DNA from: Pelotomaculum sp. UBA3103
Lineage (GTDB): Bacteria > Bacillota > Desulfotomaculia > Desulfotomaculales > Pelotomaculaceae
Direction of reading: 5' to 3'
NCBI GenBank assembly: GCA_002365855.1
Contig: DFAP01000120.1
Coordinates: forward strand, 1-28,314
DNA length: 28,314 nt
Shown here: piece by piece, positions 1 to 6,654 of the stretch
How positions within the stretch are numbered: the first letter of the stretch is position 1
Layout: each line of letters starts with the position of its first letter
Program-made: the position numbers and the translations under genes
The notes under the pieces: model-generated
Seen by the model: only the letters and a program-made list of their open reading frames with translations
Database searches by the model: none
Told to the model about the DNA's origin: nothing

Positions 1-54
1 GGAACCGTCCCTGTGGTTTGTGGTTGTGGTTCTGGTGTGGTTCTGTGGTTCCTG
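1..54. repeat. GT-rich edge repeat with GGAACCGTCCC motif
   Basis: The window opens with GGAACCGTCCC, followed by five copies of TGTGGTT (starting at 12, 19, 25, 36 and 44). The reverse complement of the first part resembles the GGGACGGTTCC-type dispersed intergenic repeats common in Firmicutes genomes, which are often found near REP-associated transposases; that link is from memory. The element is cut by the window edge, so neither its length nor a partner arm can be judged. Any reading frame through it is a shadow. Confidence 0.35.
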
Positions 55-72
55 CTTAGTAGACAGCCGTCG

Positions 73-396
73 TTATACCGGGACAACATTTTTTTCCTTG
101 TCTTTTTTCAGCCTGCCATCCTGCACCAGTTCCTCGGCGATAAAAACAAACGTAATAAAGTCCTTGATACCGGCCATTTCCATAGTTTTGTTCATGTCTT
201 CGGCGCTCCCGAGCTCCCTTACCGCCTGGTACAGGGACTCTTTCATGGAATTGATAAACCCTGCGGTTTCTTCATTGAATTTATCAGTGCGGCATACGAC
301 GCCGTCTATTCTCTTAAAATAGCCAAGATTAATAAATTCTTCAATATCGTCTTCCCCGCCCGCCAGCATCAGCTGTTTAAAAGTATATTCATCCAT
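73..396 (-). CDS. Hypothetical protein, 107 aa, divIC position
   Basis: I do not recognise this family. The protein is soluble and rather acidic, predicted mostly helical, with no signal peptide or membrane segment, one cysteine near the middle and a lysine-rich end (KKDKEKN). The ATG at 396 is well supported by GGGAGG about 9 bases upstream. It is the last minus-strand gene after yabQ. In Bacillus subtilis that place is held by divIC, but DivIC is a one-pass membrane protein with a coiled coil, and this protein has neither, so it is not DivIC. It may be a lineage-specific insertion or a spore gene. The coding call rests on the good ribosome binding site and a clean full-length frame; function is unknown. 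Confidence 0.6.
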   Translation of the reverse strand: MDEYTFKQLMLAGGEDDIEEFINLGYFKRIDGVVCRTDKFNEETAGFINSMKESLYQAVRELGSAEDMNKTMEMAGIKDFITFVFIAEELVQDGRLKKDKEKNVVPV

Positions 397-499
397 TATC
401 CCAACCTCCCTTTACATCCATTCGGCAGACAAAAGACTTCTCCTTTTTAATTTGCCCGGACTTTAGGGAGTTATCACCAACTTCTGAATTAATCTTTTA

Positions 500-1057
500 T
501 CATGAGCCCTTATTTCTCTTCCAGAAGGCCAGGGAAGTCAGCTTCTGCCTGAAGCTGGCAGCGGCGTTTTCCAGGCGCCTCCCTGCCACACGGTAGAACA
601 CAGGCTTTAAAAAGCTGCCGGTCTTGTAGAGGATATACCTGATCAATAGCAGCGGGTATGATAGAATAAGGGCGCCCAGGCGAAAGGGGAAGATGATAAC
701 CTCCCGCAGTACAAGAACAGCCTTCACAAAAAAACCCCATGTTTTATACAAAACAAAAAACTTGAGTTTAAACAGGCTCCTGGCCCGACTGCTGAACAGG
801 TAGAAATAGATCAAAGCCCCCAGGCCGAGACCGATAAGAACATAAAGTCTCATCTCGCCCCAATTGCCCCGGAGCAGCATAAGAAACACAATAACCGTGG
901 TCACCAGCCAGAAAACTATATCTCCCAGGCAGGTTCCTGTTTTTTTAAGCCTTAAAACCCCCCTGAGCATACGGTAATAGTCATAGCATAAACCGGCAGC
1001 TACCCCAATTGCAATGGTAACAAAAAAAGCGCGGGCCTGGCTTACAAGCGTTTCCAC
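500..1057 (-). CDS. yabQ: Spore cortex biosynthesis protein YabQ
   Basis: YabQ is an integral membrane protein of the outer forespore membrane, required for cortex formation in Bacillus subtilis and made in the mother cell. The 185-residue product has hydrophobic segments at about 9-27, 46-62 and 71-87, then a long hydrophobic stretch at about 103-146, and a basic C-terminal tail. The motif GLCYDYYRMLRG after the first segment is typical of the family. The start is GTG at 1057, and the only ribosome-binding candidate is a run of nine G five bases upstream. It follows yabP by 60 bases, but an intrinsic terminator lies between them, so it may be expressed partly by read-through. Identity rests on topology, the motif and neighbouring yabP. 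Confidence 0.88.
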   Translation of the reverse strand: METLVSQARAFFVTIAIGVAAGLCYDYYRMLRGVLRLKKTGTCLGDIVFWLVTTVIVFLMLLRGNWGEMRLYVLIGLGLGALIYFYLFSSRARSLFKLKFFVLYKTWGFFVKAVLVLREVIIFPFRLGALILSYPLLLIRYILYKTGSFLKPVFYRVAGRRLENAAASFRQKLTSLAFWKRNKGS

Positions 1058-1075
1058 AAGAACCCCCCCCCTGTT

Positions 1076-1098
1076 AAAAAAAGCGCTTTACGCGCTCT
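1076..1098 (-). terminator. Intrinsic terminator/attenuator between yabP and yabQ
   Basis: Read on the minus strand, AGAGCGC pairs with GCGCTTT around the loop GTAAA. This gives seven pairs including one G-U, running into seven T. It begins about 20 bases after the yabP stop codon and ends just ahead of the yabQ ribosome binding region, so it would reduce yabQ relative to yabP. Confidence 0.55.
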
Positions 1099-1117
1099 TT
1101 GTCAGCCTGCAGTGAAT

Positions 1118-1390
1118 TTACTTAAAAATCCTGTTAATTATCCCTATTCCTCTTGCCCTGCCCTTGCCCTTTGACTCCAGGTACTGCAGGGAGGTAAAAA
1201 ACCCCTCCGCAGCGAGGCTGCCTGTTTCCAGGCTGAGCTGGGTGATGTGCAGTCCCTCCCCTTTAAGGAGCAGCACGCCCATATTGGTTTCAAGGGTAAT
1301 TTCGGACTCGTCAAAGCTGTCGACGTGCCGGACCCCTTCCATGACCAGCTGTTTGCGATCCCCGATGGAAACACTGTGACGCTCTTCCAC
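1118..1390 (-). CDS. yabP: Sporulation protein YabP
   Basis: YabP is a small mother-cell protein of the YabP/YqfC family needed for normal cortex assembly. The 90-residue product shows the family pattern: a beta-rich domain with MEGVRHVDSFDE near residues 17-28, then TNMGVLLLKGEGLHI near 35-49, and a basic C-terminus ending in RIFK. The start is GTG at 1390, with TTGGAGTG about ten bases upstream. A strong sigma-E-type promoter lies directly upstream at 1429-1457, which fits mother-cell expression. It stands just before yabQ, as in B. subtilis. Length and order both fit the family. Confidence 0.93.
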   Translation of the reverse strand: MEERHSVSIGDRKQLVMEGVRHVDSFDESEITLETNMGVLLLKGEGLHITQLSLETGSLAAEGFFTSLQYLESKGKGRARGIGIINRIFK

Positions 1391-1428
1391 ATCGAATCAC
1401 TCCAATTTGAAGAGAACTAACCAATATC

Positions 1429-1457
1429 ATTGTATGCCGGGCGTGTTCAAATATTAC
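1429..1457 (-). promoter_or_regulatory. Sigma-E-type promoter of yabP
   Basis: On the minus strand GTAATATT (1457-1450) is followed after 13 bases by CATACAAT (1436-1429). The remembered Bacillus sigma-E consensus is roughly KMATATT, 13-15 bases, CATACAMT, so the -10 is an exact match and the -35 nearly so. Transcription would start near 1422, about 30 bases before the yabP GTG. B. subtilis yabP is sigma-E dependent. Confidence 0.7.
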
Positions 1458-1482
1458 AAAAAAAAAGAGGCCATTTAAGGCC
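1458..1482 (-). terminator. Terminator after the SpoIID-like gene
   Basis: On the minus strand GGCC-TTAAAT-GGCC is followed by TC and then nine T. The stem is only four G/C pairs, so strength is moderate. It lies about 55 bases after the SpoIID-like stop codon and abuts the sigma-E-type promoter of yabP, separating the two transcription units. Confidence 0.45.
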
Positions 1483-1536
1483 GGTAGTACACTAAATAAC
1501 TTTATCTAAAATCCTGGGTCTTCTAAGTTCTTGAGA

Positions 1537-2496
1537 CTAACTCCACTGTTTTTGTATCTCTATATCCTGAAAATAAAACCTTATAATATCCTCGGGCGAG
1601 CTCCCCTGCTCCGCCAGGCGCCTGGCGCCCCACTGGCACATCCCGACACCGTGTCCGAAACCTTTTCCGGCTAGCACCAGGTTTCCGCCCTCAACCCTCA
1701 CATCCGTCAGGAGCATGGACCGCACTTTTTCACTGCCCAGCGCCAGCCTGAGGGCTGGCCCCCCGACCTCCGCGTTGCCGATTTTGAGCCGTTCCGCCCT
1801 ACCGGATGGCCCTTTTTTGACAATAGAGGCAGATGTAATAGCCCCGGGGTCTTTGCCTGTAATTTTCTGTATAGCAGCTCTCGCCTGAGCCGTGGGTATT
1901 CTGGCCTCCCAGCCCTGGTTTTTGGGATCTGTGATGGCCAGGCAGCCGTCCTGTGCCCCTTCTTTTACGTAGGGGGTGGGCTCCTTTGTAAAGGCCAGTC
2001 CTTCTTCCGCGCTGGCTACAATGCCTCCGTCACAGGCTGAAAACCACGCGTGAATATAATTGCCACCGTGAGTCACAACCTCGCCCCTGGTCTGCTCCAC
2101 CGCACGGCAGACATTGTCGTTTATCTTCTTTGGATCGTAAGCCTGAAACTCTGCTACACTGGTGGAGGCATCAGTGCCGCGCAGCTGTTTAACCCGGCCG
2201 GCCTTAATATTTTCCATGGTAAAGGTGCGGGCTAAGATAGCCTGTGCGGCAAGAGCGTTTACCGGCCACTTAGTGTCCATTTCTGCTGCCACTACACCCA
2301 GCAGGTACTCCTCCATCTTGATGTTTTTCTTCTCTCCGGTTTGGTTGATGAAGAGAGAAATCGTAGGTTCTTCTATCTGGGGTAAAGCTTGGGGAGCCGG
2401 TTTTGGTGCGGGAACCTGCTTTCTTGCACAACCGCCAGCAATCATGGAAGATAACGCCAACAAAAGAATGATTTTTACCAGAGTATTCCGGAGCAT
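1537..2496 (-). CDS. SpoIID/LytB-domain lipoprotein
   Basis: The 319-residue product has a lipoprotein-type signal: basic N-terminus, hydrophobic residues 9-20, then AGGC with the lipid cysteine at 23. A short proline/alanine linker follows, and then a SpoIID domain. The motif EEYLLGVVAAEM (62-73) carries the glutamate (E72) that matches the presumed catalytic residue of SpoIID, a lytic transglycosylase acting on glycan strands freed of stem peptides. The family end motif GFGHGVGMCQWGA is present near residue 280. It is therefore probably a surface-anchored peptidoglycan hydrolase with a role in engulfment or cortex remodelling. It is not in the classical spoIID locus, so it is a SpoIID-like relative. 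The ATG has GGGAGGG six bases upstream, inside a hairpin (2503-2537). Confidence 0.88.
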   Translation of the reverse strand: MLRNTLVKIILLLALSSMIAGGCARKQVPAPKPAPQALPQIEEPTISLFINQTGEKKNIKMEEYLLGVVAAEMDTKWPVNALAAQAILARTFTMENIKAGRVKQLRGTDASTSVAEFQAYDPKKINDNVCRAVEQTRGEVVTHGGNYIHAWFSACDGGIVASAEEGLAFTKEPTPYVKEGAQDGCLAITDPKNQGWEARIPTAQARAAIQKITGKDPGAITSASIVKKGPSGRAERLKIGNAEVGGPALRLALGSEKVRSMLLTDVRVEGGNLVLAGKGFGHGVGMCQWGARRLAEQGSSPEDIIRFYFQDIEIQKQWS

Positions 2497-2502
2497 AAAA
2501 AT

Positions 2503-2537
2503 CCCTCCCGCTTTTTCTATTATTTTGAGCAGGAGGG
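2503..2537 (-). promoter_or_regulatory. Hairpin masking the SpoIID-like ribosome binding site
   Basis: On the minus strand CCCTCCTGCT (2537-2528) pairs over ten positions, one of them G-U, with AGCGGGAGGG (2512-2503) around a 15-base A-rich loop. The second arm contains the GGGAGGG ribosome binding site of the downstream ATG at 2496 and is followed by ATTTTT. The hairpin starts seven bases after the rqcP stop codon. It could be a translational switch opened by ribosomes finishing rqcP, or a weak terminator. Confidence 0.5.
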
Positions 2538-2544
2538 CCGCTAT

Positions 2545-2799
2545 TTATGTAGACCTGTCTTCGATGACCCGGTACAATTCAGCAGATAGCTTGGCCGGCA
2601 CGTTTTCCTTGACAGTGATGACTTCGTACTTCAAAGACCGGCTGCCAAAATGGATGGTAAGCACGTCACCGGGCTTAATATCTGTTCCGGCTTTTGATAC
2701 CCGACCGTTAACTTCTACCTGTCCCCTGTCACATACTTCCTTGGCCAGGGTTCGCCGCTTGATGAGCCGGGACACCTTAAGGAACTTATCAAGGCGCAA
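2545..2799 (-). CDS. rqcP: S4-domain ribosome rescue factor RqcP (YabO)
   Basis: RqcP (formerly YabO) is a small S4 RNA-binding protein that, in B. subtilis, binds stalled 50S-peptidyl-tRNA complexes and works with RqcH to add C-terminal alanine tails. The product of about 84 residues is a single S4 domain: RLDKFLKVSRLIKRRTLAKE at the N-terminus, then VNGRVSKAGTDIKPGDVLTI. I place the start at TTG 2799. The protein then begins M-RLDKFLKVSRL, as family members do, and AAGGATGG lies about nine bases upstream. The longer TTG start at 2823 has no ribosome binding site. It lies between HU and the SpoIID-like gene in the mazG-yabP region, as expected. Confidence 0.9.
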   Translation of the reverse strand: MRLDKFLKVSRLIKRRTLAKEVCDRGQVEVNGRVSKAGTDIKPGDVLTIHFGSRSLKYEVITVKENVPAKLSAELYRVIEDRST

Positions 2800-2867
2800 A
2801 ACATCCGCACCATCCTTGATCAAACTTCGAAAAAAAAGATTTTACAGTCCGATATACCGTGATGATA

Positions 2868-3143
2868 TTAGCTCATCACCGCGTCTCTAAGCGTTTTCCC
2901 GGCTTTAAAAACGGGAACACGAGCGGCAGCAATGTTAATCTCTTCCCCGGTTTGCGGGTTTCTTCCCTTACGAGCTGCCCTTTCTCTAATTTCAAAAGTG
3001 CCAAACCCTACCAACTGAACCTTATCGCCCCTTCCAAGAGCAGCGCCTATTGTTTCCAGCACAGCGCTAACAGCTTTTTCGGAATCTTTTTTGGTTAGTT
3101 GCGTTTTTTCGGCAACTTTCGAAATTAATTCTGCCTTGTTCAT
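2868..3143 (-). CDS. hup: HU family DNA-binding protein
   Basis: HU is a dimeric nucleoid protein that bends DNA without strong sequence preference. The 91-residue length is typical. The diagnostic beta-arm motif [10 protein letters not shown] occurs at about 61-70, and [20 protein letters not shown] forms the N-terminal helices. The ATG at 3143 has a strong AAGGAGGGG about seven bases upstream. Between mazG and rqcP it occupies a slot that I recall as common in Clostridia but absent from B. subtilis. Confidence 0.97.
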   Translation of the reverse strand: MNKAELISKVAEKTQLTKKDSEKAVSAVLETIGAALGRGDKVQLVGFGTFEIRERAARKGRNPQTGEEINIAAARVPVFKAGKTLRDAVMS

Positions 3144-3228
3144 ATGACCCCTCCTTAAAATAATACAGTATTAATTCCCTTTTTATTCGCGAAAATTCTT
3201 GCAGATCCTTCCTACAAGAAAATGTTTC

Positions 3229-4872
3229 CTATATTTTTTCATGTTTTTTTGCATCTTCCCACCACTTATCCATTTCGGAGAGAGAGCACTTCTCAAGATC
3301 TCTGCCGGCAAGTTCCGCCATTTTTTCGACAAAGCTAAAGCGCTTAATGAATTTTACGACAGTCCCCGACAAGGCCGTTTCTGGTTCAACCCCGAGCAGC
3401 CTGGCCAGGTTCACCGCTGAAAAGATCAAATCGCCCATCTCTTTTTCAATTTGCACACGGTTTCCGCTTTTTATCACAGATTCGAGTTCGCTCAATTCCT
3501 CGTAAGTCTTTTCTAAAGCCCCCCGGAAATCAGGCCAGTCAAATCCGACACTGGCTGCTTTTTCCTGAAGCTTGGCGGACCGCATTAATGACGGGAGGCA
3601 CTTCTGAACGCCGTCCAGCAAACTTTGGTTGGGTTTCCCTCTTTCCTTCACCTTGATCTTTTCCCAGTTCACAGTAACTTCACTGCTATCCTGTACGGTT
3701 ACTGTACCAAAAACATGAGGATGGCGGCGAACCATTTTGCCGGTAATTCCACTCACAACATCGTTCATGTCAAAGTGCCGGTTTTCAGCCGCTATCTGCG
3801 CGTGAAATACGATTTGTAGTAATAAGTCTCCCAATTCCTCACAAATTTTATACATATCTTCCTCATCGAGGGCTTCTAAAAGTTCATATGTCTCCTCGAT
3901 AAGATAGGTCCTCAAGCTGCGGTGGTCCTGCTCCCGATCCCACGGACAGCCTCGTTCACCCCTCAGCTGGGCCAGTATATCTACCAGAGGGTCCAGGGGA
4001 AAGCTGCATTTGGATGTTTTAATGACTTCACCCCGGTAAACCTGAAAAACTTCAAGGCCCGCGGCTTGCCCCGCATCTGAATCATTACTGAAAGCCTGTC
4101 CATGGAAATGACGTTCTTCATGTTCATTTAGAGCCTGGTTTACCCTCAGCTCAGCGGCTTTCGCCCCGTTTTCCTCACCGCGGTCCGACTGGGGGATTCC
4201 GGGAATGTAAAGGCTGGTCAGGTGGTCGATCCATTTAAGCCTGTCCATTTCAAAAAGTGGTATCACCTCGATCTTTTCTGCGCCGGGAATGCCCGCTCCC
4301 TTCACCATGGTAACCTGATGGCCGGCAGGATATATCTCAAGCAGGGCCAGCTTGACATCTGATGCCACACGGCGGCTGTATACCTGTGTGATCACAGCGC
4401 CCCTTGCAGGAATTGGGGACATCTCCTCAATTCTTGTTCCGTCTATCACCTGCAACCCCTTCCCGGGATCGAGCCTGAGCGCGGTAAAAAGATCGTCAAG
4501 AAAGCTTACTGCAGAAAGCAGCTTTACCGTCAATCCCTCCTGCTCAGCCTCAGCTATGATCAGGCGAACTGATTCCTCCGCTACCAGCGGGTGTCCCGGA
4601 ACCGCGTACAACACCGGCTCCTTCCTCCCTTCCTCCAGCACAGACCTGGCAATCCGGGCATAAACTTTCTCAAAGGTTGGTTCTTCTTCATAAATGTGGT
4701 CGAAGGTCTGAAAGGATATCCCCTCCTTTACCAGCCACTCCACCACGGGATGCTCACCCGTGCGGAGGTACACATGGTCGAAAGTCCTCAGAGCTTCCCA
4801 TGCGCCCAGTGTTAGGCTGCCTGGCGCACCGGAGCCTAACCCTGCGATGGTTATACCTGCTTGAAGGGGCAT
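3229..4872 (-). CDS. mazG: MazG/YabN: tetrapyrrole-methylase-like plus NTP pyrophosphohydrolase
   Basis: This two-part protein of about 547 residues starts with a tetrapyrrole (corrin/porphyrin) methylase-fold domain, residues 1 to about 220, with glycine-rich ITIAGLGSGAPGSLT near the start and AVPGHPLVAE further on. It ends with a MazG domain that hydrolyses NTPs to NMP and pyrophosphate, removing damaged nucleotides. MazG features are GCPWDREQDHRSLRTYLIEE near residue 307 and the metal-binding pattern EETYELLEAL with EELGDLLLQ. A second, weaker MazG repeat (EEL and EKEMGDLIF) follows. The linker between the parts is long, about 70 residues, and polar. I chose the ATG at 4872 because AAAGGAGAC is correctly placed; the longer TTG at 4893 overlaps that site. 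Order spoVT-mazG-HU is as expected. Confidence 0.93.
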   Translation of the reverse strand: MPLQAGITIAGLGSGAPGSLTLGAWEALRTFDHVYLRTGEHPVVEWLVKEGISFQTFDHIYEEEPTFEKVYARIARSVLEEGRKEPVLYAVPGHPLVAEESVRLIIAEAEQEGLTVKLLSAVSFLDDLFTALRLDPGKGLQVIDGTRIEEMSPIPARGAVITQVYSRRVASDVKLALLEIYPAGHQVTMVKGAGIPGAEKIEVIPLFEMDRLKWIDHLTSLYIPGIPQSDRGEENGAKAAELRVNQALNEHEERHFHGQAFSNDSDAGQAAGLEVFQVYRGEVIKTSKCSFPLDPLVDILAQLRGERGCPWDREQDHRSLRTYLIEETYELLEALDEEDMYKICEELGDLLLQIVFHAQIAAENRHFDMNDVVSGITGKMVRRHPHVFGTVTVQDSSEVTVNWEKIKVKERGKPNQSLLDGVQKCLPSLMRSAKLQEKAASVGFDWPDFRGALEKTYEELSELESVIKSGNRVQIEKEMGDLIFSAVNLARLLGVEPETALSGTVVKFIKRFSFVEKMAELAGRDLEKCSLSEMDKWWEDAKKHEKI

Positions 4873-4913
4873 AGTCAAAAAGTCTCCTTTCAAATTAAAA
4901 GGCTGCTATAAAG

Positions 4914-4940
4914 AAAAAAGTGGCCCCCCCTAGAGGCCAC
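4914..4940 (-). terminator. Intrinsic terminator after spoVT
   Basis: On the minus strand GTGGCC...GGCCAC, with a loop of about nine G-rich bases, runs into TTTTTTCTTT. It begins just after the spoVT stop codon and separates spoVT from mazG. Confidence 0.8.
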
Positions 4941-4945
4941 CTCTG

Positions 4946-5506
4946 TTACTGCTCCATCTGTTTGGCCAGAAAACCAGCTGCGGTCTCTGCCAGCTTGAGC
5001 TCCATCTCACCCATTTTGATGTTAGGTTCCCTGGAAGCCAGAATAACGGCTCCGATGGGATCTCCTTCTGAAATGATTGGAGCTATAACTTCGGAAGAAT
5101 ATTTGCATTCTCCATCTTCAACGAGCAGGCACTCTTTACAGGTCGGGTCCTCCCCGGGATTATTAAGAATCACGGCTTTGCGCTCTTCCATAACTTTTTC
5201 AACAGCGTTCCCGATCGGTTTATTTAAAAATTCTTTTTTTGGCGCTCCCGAAACAGCAATAATATTGTCCCGGTCAGCAATACAGGCGATGTGACCCAAA
5301 GCTTCATATAAGGAATCGGCATACTCTTTGGCGAAATCCCCCAGTTCACCGATTGGAGAATATTTTTTAAGGATTACTTCACCTTCCCTGTCCACAAAAA
5401 TTTCAAGGGGGTCGCCTTCACGAATTCTCAGCGTTCTCCTGATCTCTTTGGGAATAACGACTCTTCCCAGATCATCGATGCGGCGGACTATGCCCGTGGC
5501 TTTCAT
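4946..5506 (-). CDS. spoVT: Stage V sporulation transcription regulator SpoVT
   Basis: SpoVT is a forespore regulator that adjusts sigma-G-dependent genes. The 186-residue product has an N-terminal AbrB-type swapped-hairpin DNA-binding domain (MKATGIVRRIDDLGRVVIPKE, then RRTLRIREGDPLEIFVD, residues 1-52) and a C-terminal GAF-like domain from about 56 to the end. There is a CKECLLVEDGEC cysteine pair near residue 120. Length is close to the B. subtilis protein. The ATG at 5506 has AAGGAGGG about 10 bases upstream. A sigma-G-type promoter lies at 5559-5589 and a terminator follows directly, so it is probably monocistronic. Confidence 0.96.
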   Translation of the reverse strand: MKATGIVRRIDDLGRVVIPKEIRRTLRIREGDPLEIFVDREGEVILKKYSPIGELGDFAKEYADSLYEALGHIACIADRDNIIAVSGAPKKEFLNKPIGNAVEKVMEERKAVILNNPGEDPTCKECLLVEDGECKYSSEVIAPIISEGDPIGAVILASREPNIKMGEMELKLAETAAGFLAKQMEQ

Positions 5507-5558
5507 TAAATTTACTTTCCCTCCTTTTCACCTGAATTTCACGGTAACCTTTCTATGA

Positions 5559-5589
5559 TAGTATATATCAGGAGGGAAACAGTTATTCA
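5559..5589 (-). promoter_or_regulatory. Sigma-G-type promoter of spoVT
   Basis: On the minus strand TGAATA (5589-5584), an 18-base spacer and TATACTA (5565-5559) match the remembered sigma-G pattern TGAATA, 17-18 bases, CATACTA at 12 of 13 positions. Transcription would begin near 5552, about 45 bases before the spoVT ATG. B. subtilis spoVT is sigma-G dependent. Confidence 0.6.
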
Positions 5590-5646
5590 TTTTTTTCCAA
5601 TCGTGTTTAAAAACTTTTTACTTTCACTTAGTACTGTTTATTTGCT

Positions 5647-6621
5647 CTATTCTCCTTCATTTCCCGTTAATTTGTTTACTATTATAGCCTTGCTTCTGGC
5701 ATCATCCATATACTGACTGAACTTTGCCTGCTTGGCCTGCTCATACATCTGGTCAGTCAGCTCCTGTTTTACTTCTTCAAAGGTTTCTTGTGACGCAGGT
5801 ATTAGATTTTCCCTTTTAATAACGTGGTATCCGTAATTTGTTTTAACCGGCTGCCGGGTGTACTCACCATCTTTAAGAGCAAAGGCCGCGTCAGAAAACT
5901 CTTCTACAGCGTCAGCCTCGCTAAAGGTATACAGCCCCCCGACGACACTGGTTCCGCTGTCTTCCGACTGCTCAGCGGCGATTTCAGCAAAGTTCCTGCC
6001 CTGATTTAAAAGGGCAATAACTTCTTCGGCCATGCCTTTGGCCTCATCATCTGTATGCTGGGCGGGGTAGCCTTTGCTCCCATCATCCACAAAGAACAAA
6101 ATGTGCCGCACCTCAAGCTGCTCTGGTTTGCTGAACATATCTATGTTTTGGTCAAAGAATTTTTTTGCTTCTTCTTCAGTTACAGGAGGTACATCCTTTG
6201 CAACCTGCTCCTGCAGGTTTAAGATCAGCCCTATTTCTTCTTCGCTGAGCATTGCTTGATTTAAAAACTCATTATAGTCCTCATCGGCAGGGAACATCTC
6301 CCTTATCGGCTTGAGCTTCTCCTGGAGCTGCTCCGGGGTTAAGTCGCCAAATTTTCTGGCTTCCTGAAGCATCAGCCTGGTGTCGATAATATGCTCCAGT
6401 AGTTCTACCTGAAGCATGTCCAGCATATCCTTACCATTATCACCGCTGAAATCGATGCCCTGCTTTTCATAACTGTCCTTCGTTTCGCTGACCCACTTGG
6501 CGAGTTCCTCTTTAGTTATTTTCTCGTTATTTACTGTAGCCACTACGTTCCCGCCGCAGCCGGTAACTGTTAGCGCCAGCACTGCAAGCGCTACAATCAG
6601 GAACTTTATTTTTGATTTCAA
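5647..6621 (-). CDS. PrsA/SurA-like peptidyl-prolyl isomerase lipoprotein
   Basis: This 324-residue protein is probably an extracytoplasmic foldase that helps exported proteins fold. It has a lipoprotein signal (hydrophobic 6-18, then TVTGC with cysteine 22), a SurA_N-type helical chaperone region (residues 27 to about 160, starting VVATVNNEKITKEELA), and a parvulin/rotamase domain at about 165-275. The parvulin motifs are EVRHILFF, then NFAEIAAEQSEDSGTSVVGG, then GYHVIKRE. The start is TTG at 6621, preceded by GGGGAGGAG. An ATG between the two reads only ATG-TGT-TAG, so it cannot be the start. It sits between mfd and spoVT, where a parvulin is often found in Clostridia; B. subtilis lacks one there. 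Substrates are unknown. Confidence 0.9.
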   Translation of the reverse strand: MKSKIKFLIVALAVLALTVTGCGGNVVATVNNEKITKEELAKWVSETKDSYEKQGIDFSGDNGKDMLDMLQVELLEHIIDTRLMLQEARKFGDLTPEQLQEKLKPIREMFPADEDYNEFLNQAMLSEEEIGLILNLQEQVAKDVPPVTEEEAKKFFDQNIDMFSKPEQLEVRHILFFVDDGSKGYPAQHTDDEAKGMAEEVIALLNQGRNFAEIAAEQSEDSGTSVVGGLYTFSEADAVEEFSDAAFALKDGEYTRQPVKTNYGYHVIKRENLIPASQETFEEVKQELTDQMYEQAKQAKFSQYMDDARSKAIIVNKLTGNEGE

Positions 6622-6654
6622 CTAACACATCTCCTCCCCAAAAACATACAACCA

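Noticed and set aside
13..450. Plus-strand open frames of 145 and 100 codons at the left edge
   Set aside because: They run through the GT repeat and antisense to the 107-aa gene, have no ribosome binding site and read as low-complexity shadow sequence.
2840..2867. Terminator between HU and rqcP
   Set aside because: There is a run of eight T on the minus strand nearby, but no stable stem precedes it.
2162..2890. 242-codon plus-strand frame
   Set aside because: It is antisense to the SpoIID-like and rqcP genes, which are clearly recognised, and its product has no recognisable motif or ribosome binding site.
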